From: Nocardia testacea NBRC 100365 | Lineage (GTDB): Bacteria; Actinomycetota; Actinomycetes; Mycobacteriales; Mycobacteriaceae | Length of the DNA stretch: 64,000 nucleotides | Assembly (NCBI RefSeq): GCF_000308775.1 | Contig: NZ_BAGJ01000270.1 | Location: 16,513 to 80,512, forward strand | Direction of reading: 5' to 3' | Part shown: positions 16,094 through 24,997 of the stretch, piece by piece | Position numbering within the stretch: the first letter of the stretch is position 1 | How the letters are laid out: each line of letters starts with the position of its first letter | Notes under the pieces: model-generated | Seen by the model: the letters and a program-made list of their open reading frames with translations, nothing else | What the model was told of the DNA's origin: nothing | Databases searched by the model: none | Made by a program: the position numbers and the translations under genes

Positions 16094-16140
16094 TTGCCCG
16101 AGGCATGCGGTGCCGCTATCTTAATGCGACAGTAGTCGCA
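16094..16140 (+). promoter_or_regulatory. Promoter with overlapping operator for the erythromycin-esterase-like gene
   Basis: TTGCCC (16094-16099) and TATCTT (16117-16122) are separated by 17 bases, a reasonable -35/-10 pair. Immediately downstream, TGCGAC (16125-16130) and GTCGCA (16135-16140) form a perfect 6-4-6 inverted repeat at the expected transcription start, where a bound dimeric repressor would block polymerase. The esterase-family ATG follows 150 bases later. Confidence 0.5.
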
Positions 16141-16291
16141 CTAGTATGGGCAACTCTGCCCGGCCGACTCGCCGCCGCGGCGCGTTCCCGGGAAAGGACA
16201 CGGTCGTATTCGGAGGGCCGCGCGTACGCCTCGTGCGACGGCCCACCGCGCCCACCGGCAACCATTTCGACAACAGAATCGAGCCGTCCAC

Positions 16292-17581
16292 ATGCCCGCC
16301 GCGCCCCACCCCGACTCCTTCGCAGACTGGCTCGGCGACCATGCCGTCGAGCTCGCCCATCTCGACCCCGCGGCTCCGATGGACGACCTGGAGCCCCTGC
16401 GCGAGATCATCGGCGACGCACGTGTCGTCGCCCTCGGCGAGAATTCCCACTTCATCACCGAGTTCTCGCTCCTGCGCCGGCGCATCCTGCGGTTCCTGGT
16501 CGAGCGCTGCGGATTCACCGTCCTGGCCTTCGAATACGGCTTCAGCGAAGGCTTCGCCCTGGACGCCTGGGCTCAGGGGGACGGCACGGACGAGGACCTG
16601 GCGGCACATCTGGCCGCGGCGATTCCGGTGGGGGTCGCGGAACCGCTGCGCTGGATACGCCGGTACAACACCACCGCCGACGTGCGGGTGCGGTTCGCCG
16701 GGATCGATATCCCGGCGGCCGGTGGGTCCTTACTGCCCGCCCTGGTCCCGGTCGCCGACTATCTGAGCCACGTCGATGCCGAGGCACTACCGGCGATTCG
16801 GCAGGCCATCCGGATCGCCGAGTCGTTCGCCGGTGCCTCCGCCGCAGCGGCCGCGCCGGCCTGGACCCGGCTGGCCACCGCCGAGCAGGACGCTCTCAGC
16901 GCGATCCTGGCGCGTCTGCTCATCAGGTTCCGTGCTGTCGCACCGCTGTACACAGCCCGAGGTGATCAACACAGTTACGATATCGCCCTGCGTCGGCTCG
17001 AGGCCGCCTGTCACGCCGACTTCGGGTTTCGCGCGATGGCCGGCCTGTACTCCGGCAGCGGACCGACCGCCGACACTTCGGCGCGGGACTTCTATATGGC
17101 CGAATCGGTGCAATGGCATCTGGAACGTTCCGGACCGGGCGGCCGCATCGTGCTGGCGGCCCACAACGCGCATATCCAGCGGACGCCGGTCTGCTTCGAC
17201 GGCGAGCTCACGGGGTTACCCATGGGGCAGTATCTGCACGACCGCCTGGGCGATGACTACTTCGCCCTCGCGCTGACCAGTATCGCCGGAAACACCGCCG
17301 ACATGCGTCCCGACGAGGAGGCGCCGTTCGGCTTCGCCATCGAGGACAACCCGCTGCAGCCACCCGAATCGGGCAGTATCGAGGCCGCGTTCGCCGAGGC
17401 CGGCCTCGGGCTCGGTCTCGCCGATCTGCGCCGGGCCCGGGCACAGGCGACCGGCTGCCCCGACCGCATCCGGATCCAGAGCGCGTACGTGCACACCCCC
17501 GTCGCCGAGGCCTTCGACGCGGTCCTCGGTACTGCGAGCTCGACCGTAACCAACGTCGAAAGCCGAAAATGCCCGGTGTGA
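16292..17581 (+). CDS. Erythromycin esterase family protein
   Basis: A 429-residue member of the EreA/EreB family. The active-site block ARVVALGENSHFITEFSLLR (GExxH with the catalytic His, residues ~48-67) is followed by LAFEYGFSEG, RFAGIDIPAAGGSLLPAL and, later, IVLAAHNAHIQR, a second conserved His region. The family includes macrolide-lactone hydrolases and many uncharacterised homologues, so macrolide resistance is possible but not shown. There is no signal peptide. The gene is solitary and lies behind a promoter carrying a clear inverted repeat, suggesting induction. Confidence 0.85.
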   Translation: MPAAPHPDSFADWLGDHAVELAHLDPAAPMDDLEPLREIIGDARVVALGENSHFITEFSLLRRRILRFLVERCGFTVLAFEYGFSEGFALDAWAQGDGTDEDLAAHLAAAIPVGVAEPLRWIRRYNTTADVRVRFAGIDIPAAGGSLLPALVPVADYLSHVDAEALPAIRQAIRIAESFAGASAAAAAPAWTRLATAEQDALSAILARLLIRFRAVAPLYTARGDQHSYDIALRRLEAACHADFGFRAMAGLYSGSGPTADTSARDFYMAESVQWHLERSGPGGRIVLAAHNAHIQRTPVCFDGELTGLPMGQYLHDRLGDDYFALALTSIAGNTADMRPDEEAPFGFAIEDNPLQPPESGSIEAAFAEAGLGLGLADLRRARAQATGCPDRIRIQSAYVHTPVAEAFDAVLGTASSTVTNVESRKCPV

Positions 17582-17733
17582 CACCGCATGAGCACATCGG
17601 GCCATCCCGCCGCCGCACCGATTCGAGATGAGGAGCCCGCCTGTTCACGAGCGCCCCGGGCAGCGGGGGCCCAGCGGTCGCGGACCCACTGTCCCGGGGT
17701 GGTGCGACGGGAAGGGCCGGCGCGGCAGCCGGC

Positions 17734-18765
17734 TCAATGCGAGCCCGGGAGGTCCACCTCGTCCGGGGTCTTGTCATTGCGCAGACCCCGCCAAGACGGG
17801 TGCCGCAGGCCTTCGCCGGTGTACTCGCGGTATTCGATATCGGCGACCAGCACCGGATCCACCCAGTGCGGCGTCCCGGGGCGCCCGAAGCGTCCCCGGG
17901 TCAGTGGGAACAGCGCATCCGGGCGGGCGATCTCGTCGAGCCGGGCTCGCAGGGCCCGGCGGGCGGCGGTTGTGAACCCGGTGCCCACATTGCCGATGTG
18001 CACCAGCCGACCGTCGGCGTCGTGGGCGGCCAGGATCAGCGAGCCGAATGTCGCACCCGCCGAGCCGCTGCCGGCGGTCCAGCCCGCCACGACGGCCTCG
18101 GTGGTCTCGCGGATCGGAGTCTTGATCCAGGCCCGGGATCGGCGACCGGGCTGGTAGGTCGAGTCCAGGCGTTTGGAGACGATGCCCTCCAGCCCGTTGT
18201 CCCGTGCTACGCCGAGCAACCGGTCGGCGGGGGCACCCACCCAGTACGGCGGCGTCTGCAGCGGAGCGGTGTTCAGTGCCAGCGCCTGCAGGCGGTCGCG
18301 GCGGTCGAGGTAGGTCAGCCCGGTCACGTCCGCGCCGGTGTCGGTGAGGATGTCGAACAGGAACAGCTGCACCGGTACCGCACCGATCAGCGCCCGGCTC
18401 GGCCGCGCGACGTGCATGCGGCGCTGCAGCAGGCGGAACGACGGCGCCCCGTCCGGGGTCTGGGCGATGATCTCACCGTCGAGCACCAGGTCGCGGCCGC
18501 CGAGGTAGCCGGTCAGCGCGGTGACCAGGTCGGGATAGGAGCCGGTGATCTCACGGCGGTTGCGGCTGTAGAGACGGCACTGCGCGCCCGAGTTGATCAC
18601 GATGGCGCGGACCCCGTCCCATTTCATCTCCACCGCCCAGTCCGGGTGGTCGGGCGGGCTGCCCGAGGTGGCGAGCATCGGCGCCGGGACCGCCGCCCGG
18701 CCTGCGGGGCTCAGCGGCCGGTGATCCGGTAGGCGACCACGGCCGGAGGCGCGCTGCGGCGCCAC
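17734..18765 (-). CDS. ATP-dependent DNA ligase (LigC/LigD ligase-domain type)
   Basis: A 343-residue ATP-dependent ligase. Motif I is VEMKWDGVRAIV, whose Lys becomes adenylated; motif III-like LVLDGEIIA, motif IV GLEGIVSKRLDS and motif V RSRAWIKTPIRE follow, then an OB-fold domain ending in GEGLRHPSWRGLRNDKTPDE. The length fits stand-alone ligases used in actinobacterial non-homologous end joining or repair; no ku or polymerase gene is nearby. The start is uncertain: ATG 18765 is the longest convenient one, but MLATSG at 18678 is closer to the usual family start, and a short open frame with a strong ribosome site overlaps the 5' end. Confidence 0.88.
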   Translation of the reverse strand: MAPQRASGRGRLPDHRPLSPAGRAAVPAPMLATSGSPPDHPDWAVEMKWDGVRAIVINSGAQCRLYSRNRREITGSYPDLVTALTGYLGGRDLVLDGEIIAQTPDGAPSFRLLQRRMHVARPSRALIGAVPVQLFLFDILTDTGADVTGLTYLDRRDRLQALALNTAPLQTPPYWVGAPADRLLGVARDNGLEGIVSKRLDSTYQPGRRSRAWIKTPIRETTEAVVAGWTAGSGSAGATFGSLILAAHDADGRLVHIGNVGTGFTTAARRALRARLDEIARPDALFPLTRGRFGRPGTPHWVDPVLVADIEYREYTGEGLRHPSWRGLRNDKTPDEVDLPGSH

Positions 18766-18812
18766 CGGAATACCGTGGCCGCGTCCCGGTCACATCCGGT
18801 TCCGCCCGCCAT
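18711..18812 (-). CDS. Possible 33-residue leader peptide before the DNA ligase
   Basis: ATG 18812 is preceded by AGGAGGT at ideal spacing, a better ribosome site than any upstream of the ligase itself. It encodes 33 residues (MAGGTGCDRD, then FRWRRSAPPAVVAYRITGR) and stops at 18711, between two candidate ligase starts. It has no recognisable domain. It could be translated to couple ligase synthesis, or it may be the original ligase start before a frame change; neither can be decided here. Confidence 0.35.
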   Translation of the reverse strand: MAGGTGCDRDAATVFRWRRSAPPAVVAYRITGR

Positions 18813-18931
18813 GCCTACCTCCTGCTCGCCGCAGCTGGATAAAGCCTGGTCGGGCGCAGAATACGGCGTGTTCACGCGGTGGTCGGGCAGACACGCGGGA
18901 GGGCGTTCCCGGGAGTCCGCCCGGGCGATTC

Positions 18932-20143
18932 CTAGGTGATGCGTTCGAAGACCGCCGCCAGTCCCTGCCCACCGCCGATACACATGGTCTCCAGACCGTA
19001 GCGGCCCTCCCGGCGGTCCAGTTCGCGCAGCAGGGTGGCGAGGATGCGGGCCCCGGTGGCGCCCACCGGGTGCCCCAGGGAGATGCCCGAACCGTTGGGA
19101 TTGAGTCGTTCGTCCTCGGGCTCGATCTTCCAGTTGCGCAGTACCGCGAGGGTCTGCGCGGCGAAGGCTTCGTTCAGCTCGATGACCGACATATCGTCGA
19201 GCGTGAGACCCAGTCGCGCCAAAGCCTTTTCGGTCGCGGGGACCGGGCCGATACCCATGGTGCGCGGCGGTACCCCGGCGACGGCCCAGGAGGCGAGGCG
19301 GGCCAGTGGCCGCAGGCCCAGGGCGCGGGCGCGGGCGGCGGTGGTGACGATACAGAGCGCGGCGCCGTCGTTCTGACCGCTGGCGTTTCCGGCGGTCACC
19401 GTGGCCTCCGGATCGACACCGCCGCGGATCGGGCGCAGTCTTGCCAGGGCTTCTACGGTGGTGTCGGCCCGGGGGTGTTCGTCGGTATCGACCAGGATCG
19501 GGTCCGTTTTCCGCTGCGGCACCGCGACCCCGACGATCTCGTCGGCGAACCGGCCCGCCCGCTGGGCGGCGACGGCCCGCTGATGTGACTGCACCGCCAG
19601 CGCGTCCTGCTCCGCCCGCCCGATGGAGTATTCGGCGCGCAGGTTCTCCGCGGTTTCGATCATGCCGCCCGGCACCGGGAAGTTGCTGCCCCCCGCGCTG
19701 ACCCGGGCCCGGGCCAGCCGGTCGTTCAAGGCGATACCGTCGCCCCTGACACCCCAGCGCATATCGGTGGCGTAGAACTCCGCCCGGCTCATCGACTCCG
19801 TGCCGCCGGCCAGCACCAGATCGCTACCGCCGGTGGCGACCTGCATACACGCCTGCAATACGGCCTGCAGTCCCGAGCCGCAGCGCCGGTCCACCTGGAG
19901 GCCGGGCACCTCGACTCCGAGTCCGGCGTCCAGCGCCGCGACCCGGCCGATGGCCGGTGCTTCGCCGTTGGGGGAGGCCTGGCCGAGGACGACGTCGTCG
20001 ATCTGGTCCGCGGACAGGCCGGTGCGGTCGAGGAGTTCGGTGATCAGGCCGGCGGCCAGGGTTTCCGGGGCGACATCTTTGAACACCCCGCCGAACCGGC
20101 CCACCGGGGTGCGCAGGGGTTCGCAGATGACGGCGTCGATCAT
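18932..20143 (-). CDS. pcaF: Beta-ketoadipyl-CoA thiolase
   Basis: A 403-residue thiolase that cleaves 3-oxoadipyl-CoA to succinyl-CoA and acetyl-CoA, the last step of the protocatechuate branch. ATG 20143 follows GAAGGA and gives MIDAVICEPLRTPVGRFGG. The nucleophile is in QVDRRCGSGLQAV (Cys ~91), then LAGGTESMSRAEFYA, the His region VIELNEAFAAQT, GISLGHPVGATGAR and the second Cys in ETMCIGGGQGLAAVFE. It is 19 bases downstream of the IclR regulator gene in the minus-strand pca operon, while the CoA-transferase genes pcaIJ lie divergently at the other end. Confidence 0.92.
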   Translation of the reverse strand: MIDAVICEPLRTPVGRFGGVFKDVAPETLAAGLITELLDRTGLSADQIDDVVLGQASPNGEAPAIGRVAALDAGLGVEVPGLQVDRRCGSGLQAVLQACMQVATGGSDLVLAGGTESMSRAEFYATDMRWGVRGDGIALNDRLARARVSAGGSNFPVPGGMIETAENLRAEYSIGRAEQDALAVQSHQRAVAAQRAGRFADEIVGVAVPQRKTDPILVDTDEHPRADTTVEALARLRPIRGGVDPEATVTAGNASGQNDGAALCIVTTAARARALGLRPLARLASWAVAGVPPRTMGIGPVPATEKALARLGLTLDDMSVIELNEAFAAQTLAVLRNWKIEPEDERLNPNGSGISLGHPVGATGARILATLLRELDRREGRYGLETMCIGGGQGLAAVFERIT

Positions 20144-20162
20144 GGCATTCCTTCGTCGTTGT

Positions 20163-20942
20163 TCAGGCGCGGTTCTGTACCTGCGCGAGATCGCTGCTGA
20201 TGGCCGCAGCCGTGGCCAGCAGCGGAGGCAACAGGTCGGCCCGCACGCTCTCGGCGGTGTATCGGGCGGCATGGGTGGAGATGTTCACCGCGGCGCATAC
20301 CGTGCCGGTGTGGTCGCGAATGGGAGCGGCCATCGAGCGCAATCCCTGCTCGAGTTCCTGATCGACCAGGCAGTAGCCGGCTTCCCGGGTGCGGCGTACC
20401 TGTTCGCGCAGTTCGTCGCCGGTGAGGACGGTGCGGTCGGTGAGTGGGGTGAGGGTGACTTTCGCGAGGTATTCCTCGAACGCCGCCTCGGTGAGGCCGG
20501 CCAGCAGTACCCGGCCCATCGAGGTGCTGTAGGCGGGGAACCGGGTCCCGATGGTGATCGAGACGGTCATGATGCGGCTGACCGGTACCCGGGCCACGTA
20601 GACGATGTCCTCGCCGTCGAGGATGGACACCGAGGTCGATTCGTGTACCTGGTTGGCCAGGTGCTCCAGATGGGGCCCGGCGACCTCGGGCAGGCTCAGG
20701 CTCGACAGATAGCTGTAGCCGAGTTCCAGCACCCGCGGGGTGAGCCAGAACAGCGAGCCGTCGGTGCGCACGTACCCCAGTTCCACCAGGGTGAGCAGGA
20801 AGCGGCGCGCGGTCGCCCGGGTCAGCTCGGTGGCCTTGGCGACTTCGCTGAGGGTGCGCCGGGGATGGCCGGCGTCGAAGGAACGGATCACGGCGAGGCC
20901 GCGGCCCAGCGATTGCACGTAGTCCGGGGAGGGTTCGGTCAT
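20163..20942 (-). CDS. pcaR: IclR-family regulator of the pca genes (PcaR/PcaU type)
   Basis: A 259-residue IclR protein. An N-terminal winged helix (LAVIRSFDAGHPRRTLSEVA, TRATARRFLLTLVELGYV) is followed by the effector domain with SVSILDGEDIVYVARVP, GTRFPAYSTSMGRVLLAG, CLVDQELEQGLRSMAAPI and AVNISTHAARYT, all typical of PcaR/PcaU/PobR regulators. Those sense protocatechuate or beta-ketoadipate and activate pca genes. Its ATG overlaps the pcaL stop, embedding it in the operon it probably controls; the three half-sites in the pcaH-pcaI gap are its likely target. Confidence 0.9.
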   Translation of the reverse strand: MTEPSPDYVQSLGRGLAVIRSFDAGHPRRTLSEVAKATELTRATARRFLLTLVELGYVRTDGSLFWLTPRVLELGYSYLSSLSLPEVAGPHLEHLANQVHESTSVSILDGEDIVYVARVPVSRIMTVSITIGTRFPAYSTSMGRVLLAGLTEAAFEEYLAKVTLTPLTDRTVLTGDELREQVRRTREAGYCLVDQELEQGLRSMAAPIRDHTGTVCAAVNISTHAARYTAESVRADLLPPLLATAAAISSDLAQVQNRA

Positions 20943-22204
20943 GGTCGATGTGTTTCCTCGTCGGCGGGTCCGGCCGCGGTGTCGTCGGCCGGGCGGGACC
21001 CGACGCCGTCGGCCAGCGCCGCCTTGCCGAGTCCGAAGGCGAGGTTACTGTTCGGCACACCCGCGTAGACCGCGGTGTGCAGGAACACCTCGGCGAGTTC
21101 GGAAGGCTCGACACCGGCTCGCAGTGCCGCGCGGATGTGCATATCGAGCTCGTGGGTATTGCCCACGGCGGTGAGTACGGCGAGAGTGAGCAGGCGCCGG
21201 GTGTGCTGGTCCAGGCCGGGCCGGCTCCACACATCGCCCCAGGCGGTACGGGTGATGAAATCCTGGAACGGCTCGGTGAATTCGGTGGTGCCGGCCACGG
21301 CGCGGTCGACATGGACGTCCCCGAGTACCGCGCGCCGCACCCGCATGCCCTGCTCGAATGCCGCCGTGCGTTCGCGCCCACCGGCGATATGCGCGGTGAT
21401 CAGCGCCGAGATCCGGCCGGCCTGTTCGACATTGGCCAGGTGGGCGGCGGGTTCGAGCACGTGCAGTACGGAATTCGCGATCCCGTCGGCGAGACGGCGC
21501 ATATCGTCGGGTGTGGTGGCCGGATCCTGGGCGCCGGCGATCACCAGCGTGGGGGCGGTGATCCGGGCCAGGTCGGGGCGCCCGTCCCAGTGCGCGAGGG
21601 CGACGCAGCAGGCGGCATAGCCCTCGTCCGGCGTGGCGGTGACCATGGCCCGGCTGCGGGCGATGAGTTCGGGGTCACGGGCGGCGAGGCCGTCGGTGAA
21701 CCAGCGGCTCACCACCGCGTCGGCGAGCGATCCGGTGCCCTCGGCGCGGACCGCGGCGGCCCGGTCGAGCCAGGCCTGCGGGGTGCCGAATTTCGCGGCG
21801 GTGCAGAGCAGGGTCAGGGTGCGGACCCGGGTGTGATGGTGGGCGGCGATTCGCTGGGCGACGGCACCGCCGAGCGAAAGCCCGACCAGGTGCACCGCGT
21901 CGCGGCCCAGCCGGTCCAGCAGCGCGAGTACGTCGCCGGCGAGCTCGGCCACGGTGTAATCGCCTGCCGGAACCGGGGATTCGCCGTGCCCGCGCAGTTC
22001 GACGGCGAGTACTTCGTGGTCGGCGGTGAGCGCCGCGACCTGCGGGTCCCACATCGACCGGTCCGAACCGAGCGAGCCGAGAAGTACGACGGTCGGTGCG
22101 TCACCGGCGGGGCCGAAAGCCCGGTAGGAGAGTTCGACGCTCGTGGTCGGATCCGTTGCGGTCGACGCCATATCACCTGTTCCGTTCGATTGGTTCTTCG
22201 TCAT
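20939..22204 (-). CDS. pcaL: Bifunctional 3-oxoadipate enol-lactonase / 4-carboxymuconolactone decarboxylase
   Basis: A 421-residue fusion. The N-terminal ~265 residues are an alpha/beta hydrolase (PcaD): LLGSLGSDRSMWDPQV, the nucleophile elbow HLVGLSLGGAVAQR with Ser, TPTLVIAGAQDP with the acid and LEPAAHLANVEQ with the His. The C-terminal ~130 residues are the decarboxylase (PcaC): TAWGDVWSRPGLDQHTRRLL, HELDMHIRAALRAGV and HTAVYAGVPNSNLAFGLGK. Together they convert 4-carboxymuconolactone to 3-oxoadipate. The fusion is characteristic of actinobacteria. ATG 22204 has GGAG five bases upstream. Confidence 0.94.
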   Translation of the reverse strand: MTKNQSNGTGDMASTATDPTTSVELSYRAFGPAGDAPTVVLLGSLGSDRSMWDPQVAALTADHEVLAVELRGHGESPVPAGDYTVAELAGDVLALLDRLGRDAVHLVGLSLGGAVAQRIAAHHHTRVRTLTLLCTAAKFGTPQAWLDRAAAVRAEGTGSLADAVVSRWFTDGLAARDPELIARSRAMVTATPDEGYAACCVALAHWDGRPDLARITAPTLVIAGAQDPATTPDDMRRLADGIANSVLHVLEPAAHLANVEQAGRISALITAHIAGGRERTAAFEQGMRVRRAVLGDVHVDRAVAGTTEFTEPFQDFITRTAWGDVWSRPGLDQHTRRLLTLAVLTAVGNTHELDMHIRAALRAGVEPSELAEVFLHTAVYAGVPNSNLAFGLGKAALADGVGSRPADDTAAGPADEETHRP

Positions 22205-22213
22205 ATCTCCGGG

Positions 22214-23566
22214 TCACCGTGGCCCGGCGGCTTCGCGGGTCGCCGGATCGGCGGCTTCGTCACCGCGTTCGGTGAGTACCCGCGTGACGAAATCGGCTGC
22301 GTGACCCAGGTATCCGGCCGGGTCCAGCAGTTCCCGGACCCGGTCCGCGCCCAGGTATTCGATGATTTCCGGGTCGCTGTCCAACGCCGGGGGGTCGGCG
22401 GTGGCCGCGGCGGTCACGATCTCGCGCGCCCGCTCGGTGTGCTCGGACAGGGCCGCGGTCACCCGTTCGGCCAGCAGCAAGCCGCCGGTGACCGCGAGAT
22501 TGCGCGACATCGCCGCCGGATCGACCCGCAGGCCGGCCAGGCTCTGGGCCAGCCGGTGGGCGGCGCCACCGCCGAGGCGGAGCAACTCGGTGACCGTCTC
22601 CCATTCGGCGTGCCAGGCTCCGGCGGCGCGCTGCATTTCGTGGTCCATCGCGCCGAGCGCGGTCGCGACCAGGCCGGGAACTCGCCGGGCCGCGGCGCGC
22701 GCGGTGATCGCGGCCACCGAATTCCGTTTATGGGGCATCGCCGACGAGCCGCCGGGGGAATCCTCGCCGACCTCGCCGAGTTCGGTCGCCGACAGCGCCA
22801 CGATATCGGTGGCGATCTTGCTCACCGCACCGGCGGCCACACCCAGAGCCGTGGCGAGTTCGGCGACGGGTGTGCGGTCGGTGTGCCACGGTACGCGCTG
22901 CGGCGCGAGCCCCAGCTCCGCCGCCAGCGCGTCGGCGACCGCCGGGCCGTGCGGGTACAGCGCCGCGAGGGTCCCCGCGGCACCACCGAACTGGACCGGG
23001 AAATCGGCGAGTGCGGCGGTCACCGAACCCGCCGCCCGGTCGAGGGCGACGCACCAGCCGGCCGCCAGCGCGCCGAAGGTGGTGGGTAAGGCTTGCTGGC
23101 CGAGAGTGCGGGCGGCCATCGGGGTGTCGCGGTGAACGCGGGCCAGGCGCGCGGCGGAGCCCGCCGCGGCGCGCAGCTCGTCGACGACCAGCGTGCCGGC
23201 CCGCTGGGCCAGCAGCGCCAGGGCGTTGTCGAGAATGTCCTGGCTGGTGGCGCCCTTGTGCACGGCCGCCGGAGGAACATCGGCCGCGGCGCAGGCCCGC
23301 CGCAGTTCACCCACGAGCGGGATGACCGGGTTCCCGCCTGACACCGCGGCGTGGCCGAGCTGCTCGGGATCCAGTCGCGCGGCCAGCTCCGGACCGGCCG
23401 CGTCGATGGCGTCCGCGTATCTCTCGTCGAGCATCCCGGTGGCCGCCTGGGCGCGGGCCAGCGCGCACTCCACCTGGATCAATGCGGTGATCCAGGCACG
23501 ATCGGACAGAGCGGCGCCGAGCTCGGCCGCCCCGAAAAGCGGATCGAACAGCTCTCCACGCGGCAC
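22214..23566 (-). CDS. pcaB: 3-carboxy-cis,cis-muconate cycloisomerase
   Basis: A 450-residue member of the fumarase/aspartase superfamily. It cyclises 3-carboxymuconate to 4-carboxymuconolactone. Conserved region C1 is near VHKGATSQDILDNALALL (Thr-Ser), C2 is the SKIATDIVALSATELGEV helix, and C3 is the signature loop GGSSAMPHKRNSVAA (residues ~275-290) carrying the flexible catalytic segment. The N-terminal LFDPLFGAAELGAALSDRAW is the usual PcaB start. It lies 9 bases after pcaG and 9 before pcaL, so the operon is compact. Confidence 0.94.
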   Translation of the reverse strand: MPRGELFDPLFGAAELGAALSDRAWITALIQVECALARAQAATGMLDERYADAIDAAGPELAARLDPEQLGHAAVSGGNPVIPLVGELRRACAAADVPPAAVHKGATSQDILDNALALLAQRAGTLVVDELRAAAGSAARLARVHRDTPMAARTLGQQALPTTFGALAAGWCVALDRAAGSVTAALADFPVQFGGAAGTLAALYPHGPAVADALAAELGLAPQRVPWHTDRTPVAELATALGVAAGAVSKIATDIVALSATELGEVGEDSPGGSSAMPHKRNSVAAITARAAARRVPGLVATALGAMDHEMQRAAGAWHAEWETVTELLRLGGGAAHRLAQSLAGLRVDPAAMSRNLAVTGGLLLAERVTAALSEHTERAREIVTAAATADPPALDSDPEIIEYLGADRVRELLDPAGYLGHAADFVTRVLTERGDEAADPATREAAGPR

Positions 23567-23575
23567 TCTGGTCTC

Positions 23576-24202
23576 CTAGAAGTGGAAGAACGGCATTTCG
23601 GCGCCGTCCGGATCGGCGTCCTGGACCACGATGTCGAGGTGGTAGCCCTCGGCCGTGGCGGTGGCGATCAACCGGTGCCGCCGGGCCTCCGGCAGCGCGC
23701 TCAGGACCGGGTCGGCGGCATTGGCGGACTGCTCATCGGGGAAGTAGAGCCGGGTGACGAGCCGGTTGAGCATGCCGCGCGCGAAGATCGACACATTGAG
23801 GTGCGGTGCTTCGGTGGCCTCGTCGCCGAGGGTGAGCGCGCCGGGCTTGACCGTGGTGAACCGGGCGGTGCCGGTCGCGTCCGCGGGGCACCGGCCGAAA
23901 CCGCGGAAGGCGGGGTCGGTTTGCGGGCGCGGGTCGTCCGGATGCTCGAATACGCCCTCGCGGTTGGCCTGCCAGATCTCTACGAGCGCGTCCGTGATCG
24001 GTGTCCGGGCACCATCACTAACCGTCACTGTGACGGTGATGGCGCCGTCCGTGCCGGGAGTGACCACATCGGGGCCGTCCGGCCAGGGTAGGCCGATATG
24101 GAGGAACGGCCCGACGGTCTGCGACGGCGTGGGGCCGAAATCCGCCGTGGTGAAATCACCGGGGGTCTGCCGATAGCAGGGGGCGAAGTCGGTGTCAGTC
24201 AT
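23576..24202 (-). CDS. pcaG: Protocatechuate 3,4-dioxygenase, alpha subunit
   Basis: A 208-residue intradiol dioxygenase subunit. It begins with a helical leader and TPSQTVGPFLHIGLPWPDG, the family's entry motif, then ALVEIWQANREGVFEHPDD, RGFGRCPADATGTARFTTVK, PHLNVSIFARGMLNRLVTRLYF and a short end PFFHF. As in known alpha subunits, the iron-ligating Tyr and His set is incomplete; it supplies structure and part of the active-site wall. Its start overlaps the end of pcaH by 8 bases, suggesting coupled translation for 1:1 assembly. Confidence 0.94.
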   Translation of the reverse strand: MTDTDFAPCYRQTPGDFTTADFGPTPSQTVGPFLHIGLPWPDGPDVVTPGTDGAITVTVTVSDGARTPITDALVEIWQANREGVFEHPDDPRPQTDPAFRGFGRCPADATGTARFTTVKPGALTLGDEATEAPHLNVSIFARGMLNRLVTRLYFPDEQSANAADPVLSALPEARRHRLIATATAEGYHLDIVVQDADPDGAEMPFFHF

Positions 24203-24917
24203 CGTGGTCGTCGTCCTCCTCGAACGGGGTCGCGTCGCGGCCGCGCAGCACGATGTCGAACCGGAAGCCCAGCGCCCAGTTGTCGGTGGTGGCCTCGTAG
24301 TCGAATACGCTCACCATGCGCTGGCGGGCGCCGTCGGGAACCGAGTTGTAGATCGGGTCCTGGAAGAACATCGGGTCGTCCGGAAAATACATCTGGGTCA
24401 CCAGGCGCTGGGTGAAGGCGCGCCCGAACAGCGAGAAATGGATATGGGCGGGGCGCCACGCATTGTGGTGGTTGCGCCACGGGTAGGCGCCCGGCTTGAT
24501 GGTGGTGAACGAGTAGTGTCCGTCGCTGTCTGTGAGTACCCGGCCGACGCCGTCGAAATGCGGGTCCAGCGGGGCCGGCCACTGGTCGCCCTGGTGCCGG
24601 TAGCGCCCGGCGGCATTGGCCTGCCAGACCTCGACCAGTGTGTTCGGTACCGGCTTGCGATCGCTGTCGAGTACCCGTCCGTGGACCACGATGCGCTGCC
24701 CGACCGCCTCGCCGCCGCGGGCCAGGGTCAAGTCGGCGTCCGCCTCGGTGACACGGCCCTCGCCGAGCGCCGGGCCGGTGAGTTCGCCGAGTCGCTGGGG
24801 GAGCAGGATCAGCGGCTGCTTCGGGTGGCGGAGGGCGGTGGTGCGGTAATCGGCGAAGTCGAGCGGGGCTTCCTCGTCCTTGTCGATACCGCGGTACCGC
24901 GGGGGCAGTTGGCGCAT
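24195..24917 (-). CDS. pcaH: Protocatechuate 3,4-dioxygenase, beta subunit
   Basis: A 240-residue catalytic subunit that opens protocatechuate between its two hydroxyls using non-haem Fe(III). Ligand candidates are all visible: Tyr in AAGRYRHQGDQ, Tyr in KPGAYPWRNHHNAWRPAHIH and the two His of RPAHIHFS. The N-terminus RQLPPRYRGIDKDEEAPLDF is typical. ATG 24917 is preferred; an in-frame ATG 17 codons upstream has no ribosome site. This is the first gene of the minus-strand pca operon and faces the divergent pcaIJ across a 148-base control region. Confidence 0.93.
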   Translation of the reverse strand: MRQLPPRYRGIDKDEEAPLDFADYRTTALRHPKQPLILLPQRLGELTGPALGEGRVTEADADLTLARGGEAVGQRIVVHGRVLDSDRKPVPNTLVEVWQANAAGRYRHQGDQWPAPLDPHFDGVGRVLTDSDGHYSFTTIKPGAYPWRNHHNAWRPAHIHFSLFGRAFTQRLVTQMYFPDDPMFFQDPIYNSVPDGARQRMVSVFDYEATTDNWALGFRFDIVLRGRDATPFEEDDDHDD

Positions 24918-24997
24918 GCGCGACCTCGCGTTCGGGATGTGGACATTGCTACGGGATGCGAACAGCATAGGACCCGGCTCGGACCGGATCAATGACC

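Noticed and set aside
20948..23089. A 713-codon plus-strand open frame opposite pcaL and pcaB
   Set aside because: It is antisense to two well-supported pca genes, rich in G, R and A, has no domain, and owes its length to high GC on the opposite codon positions.
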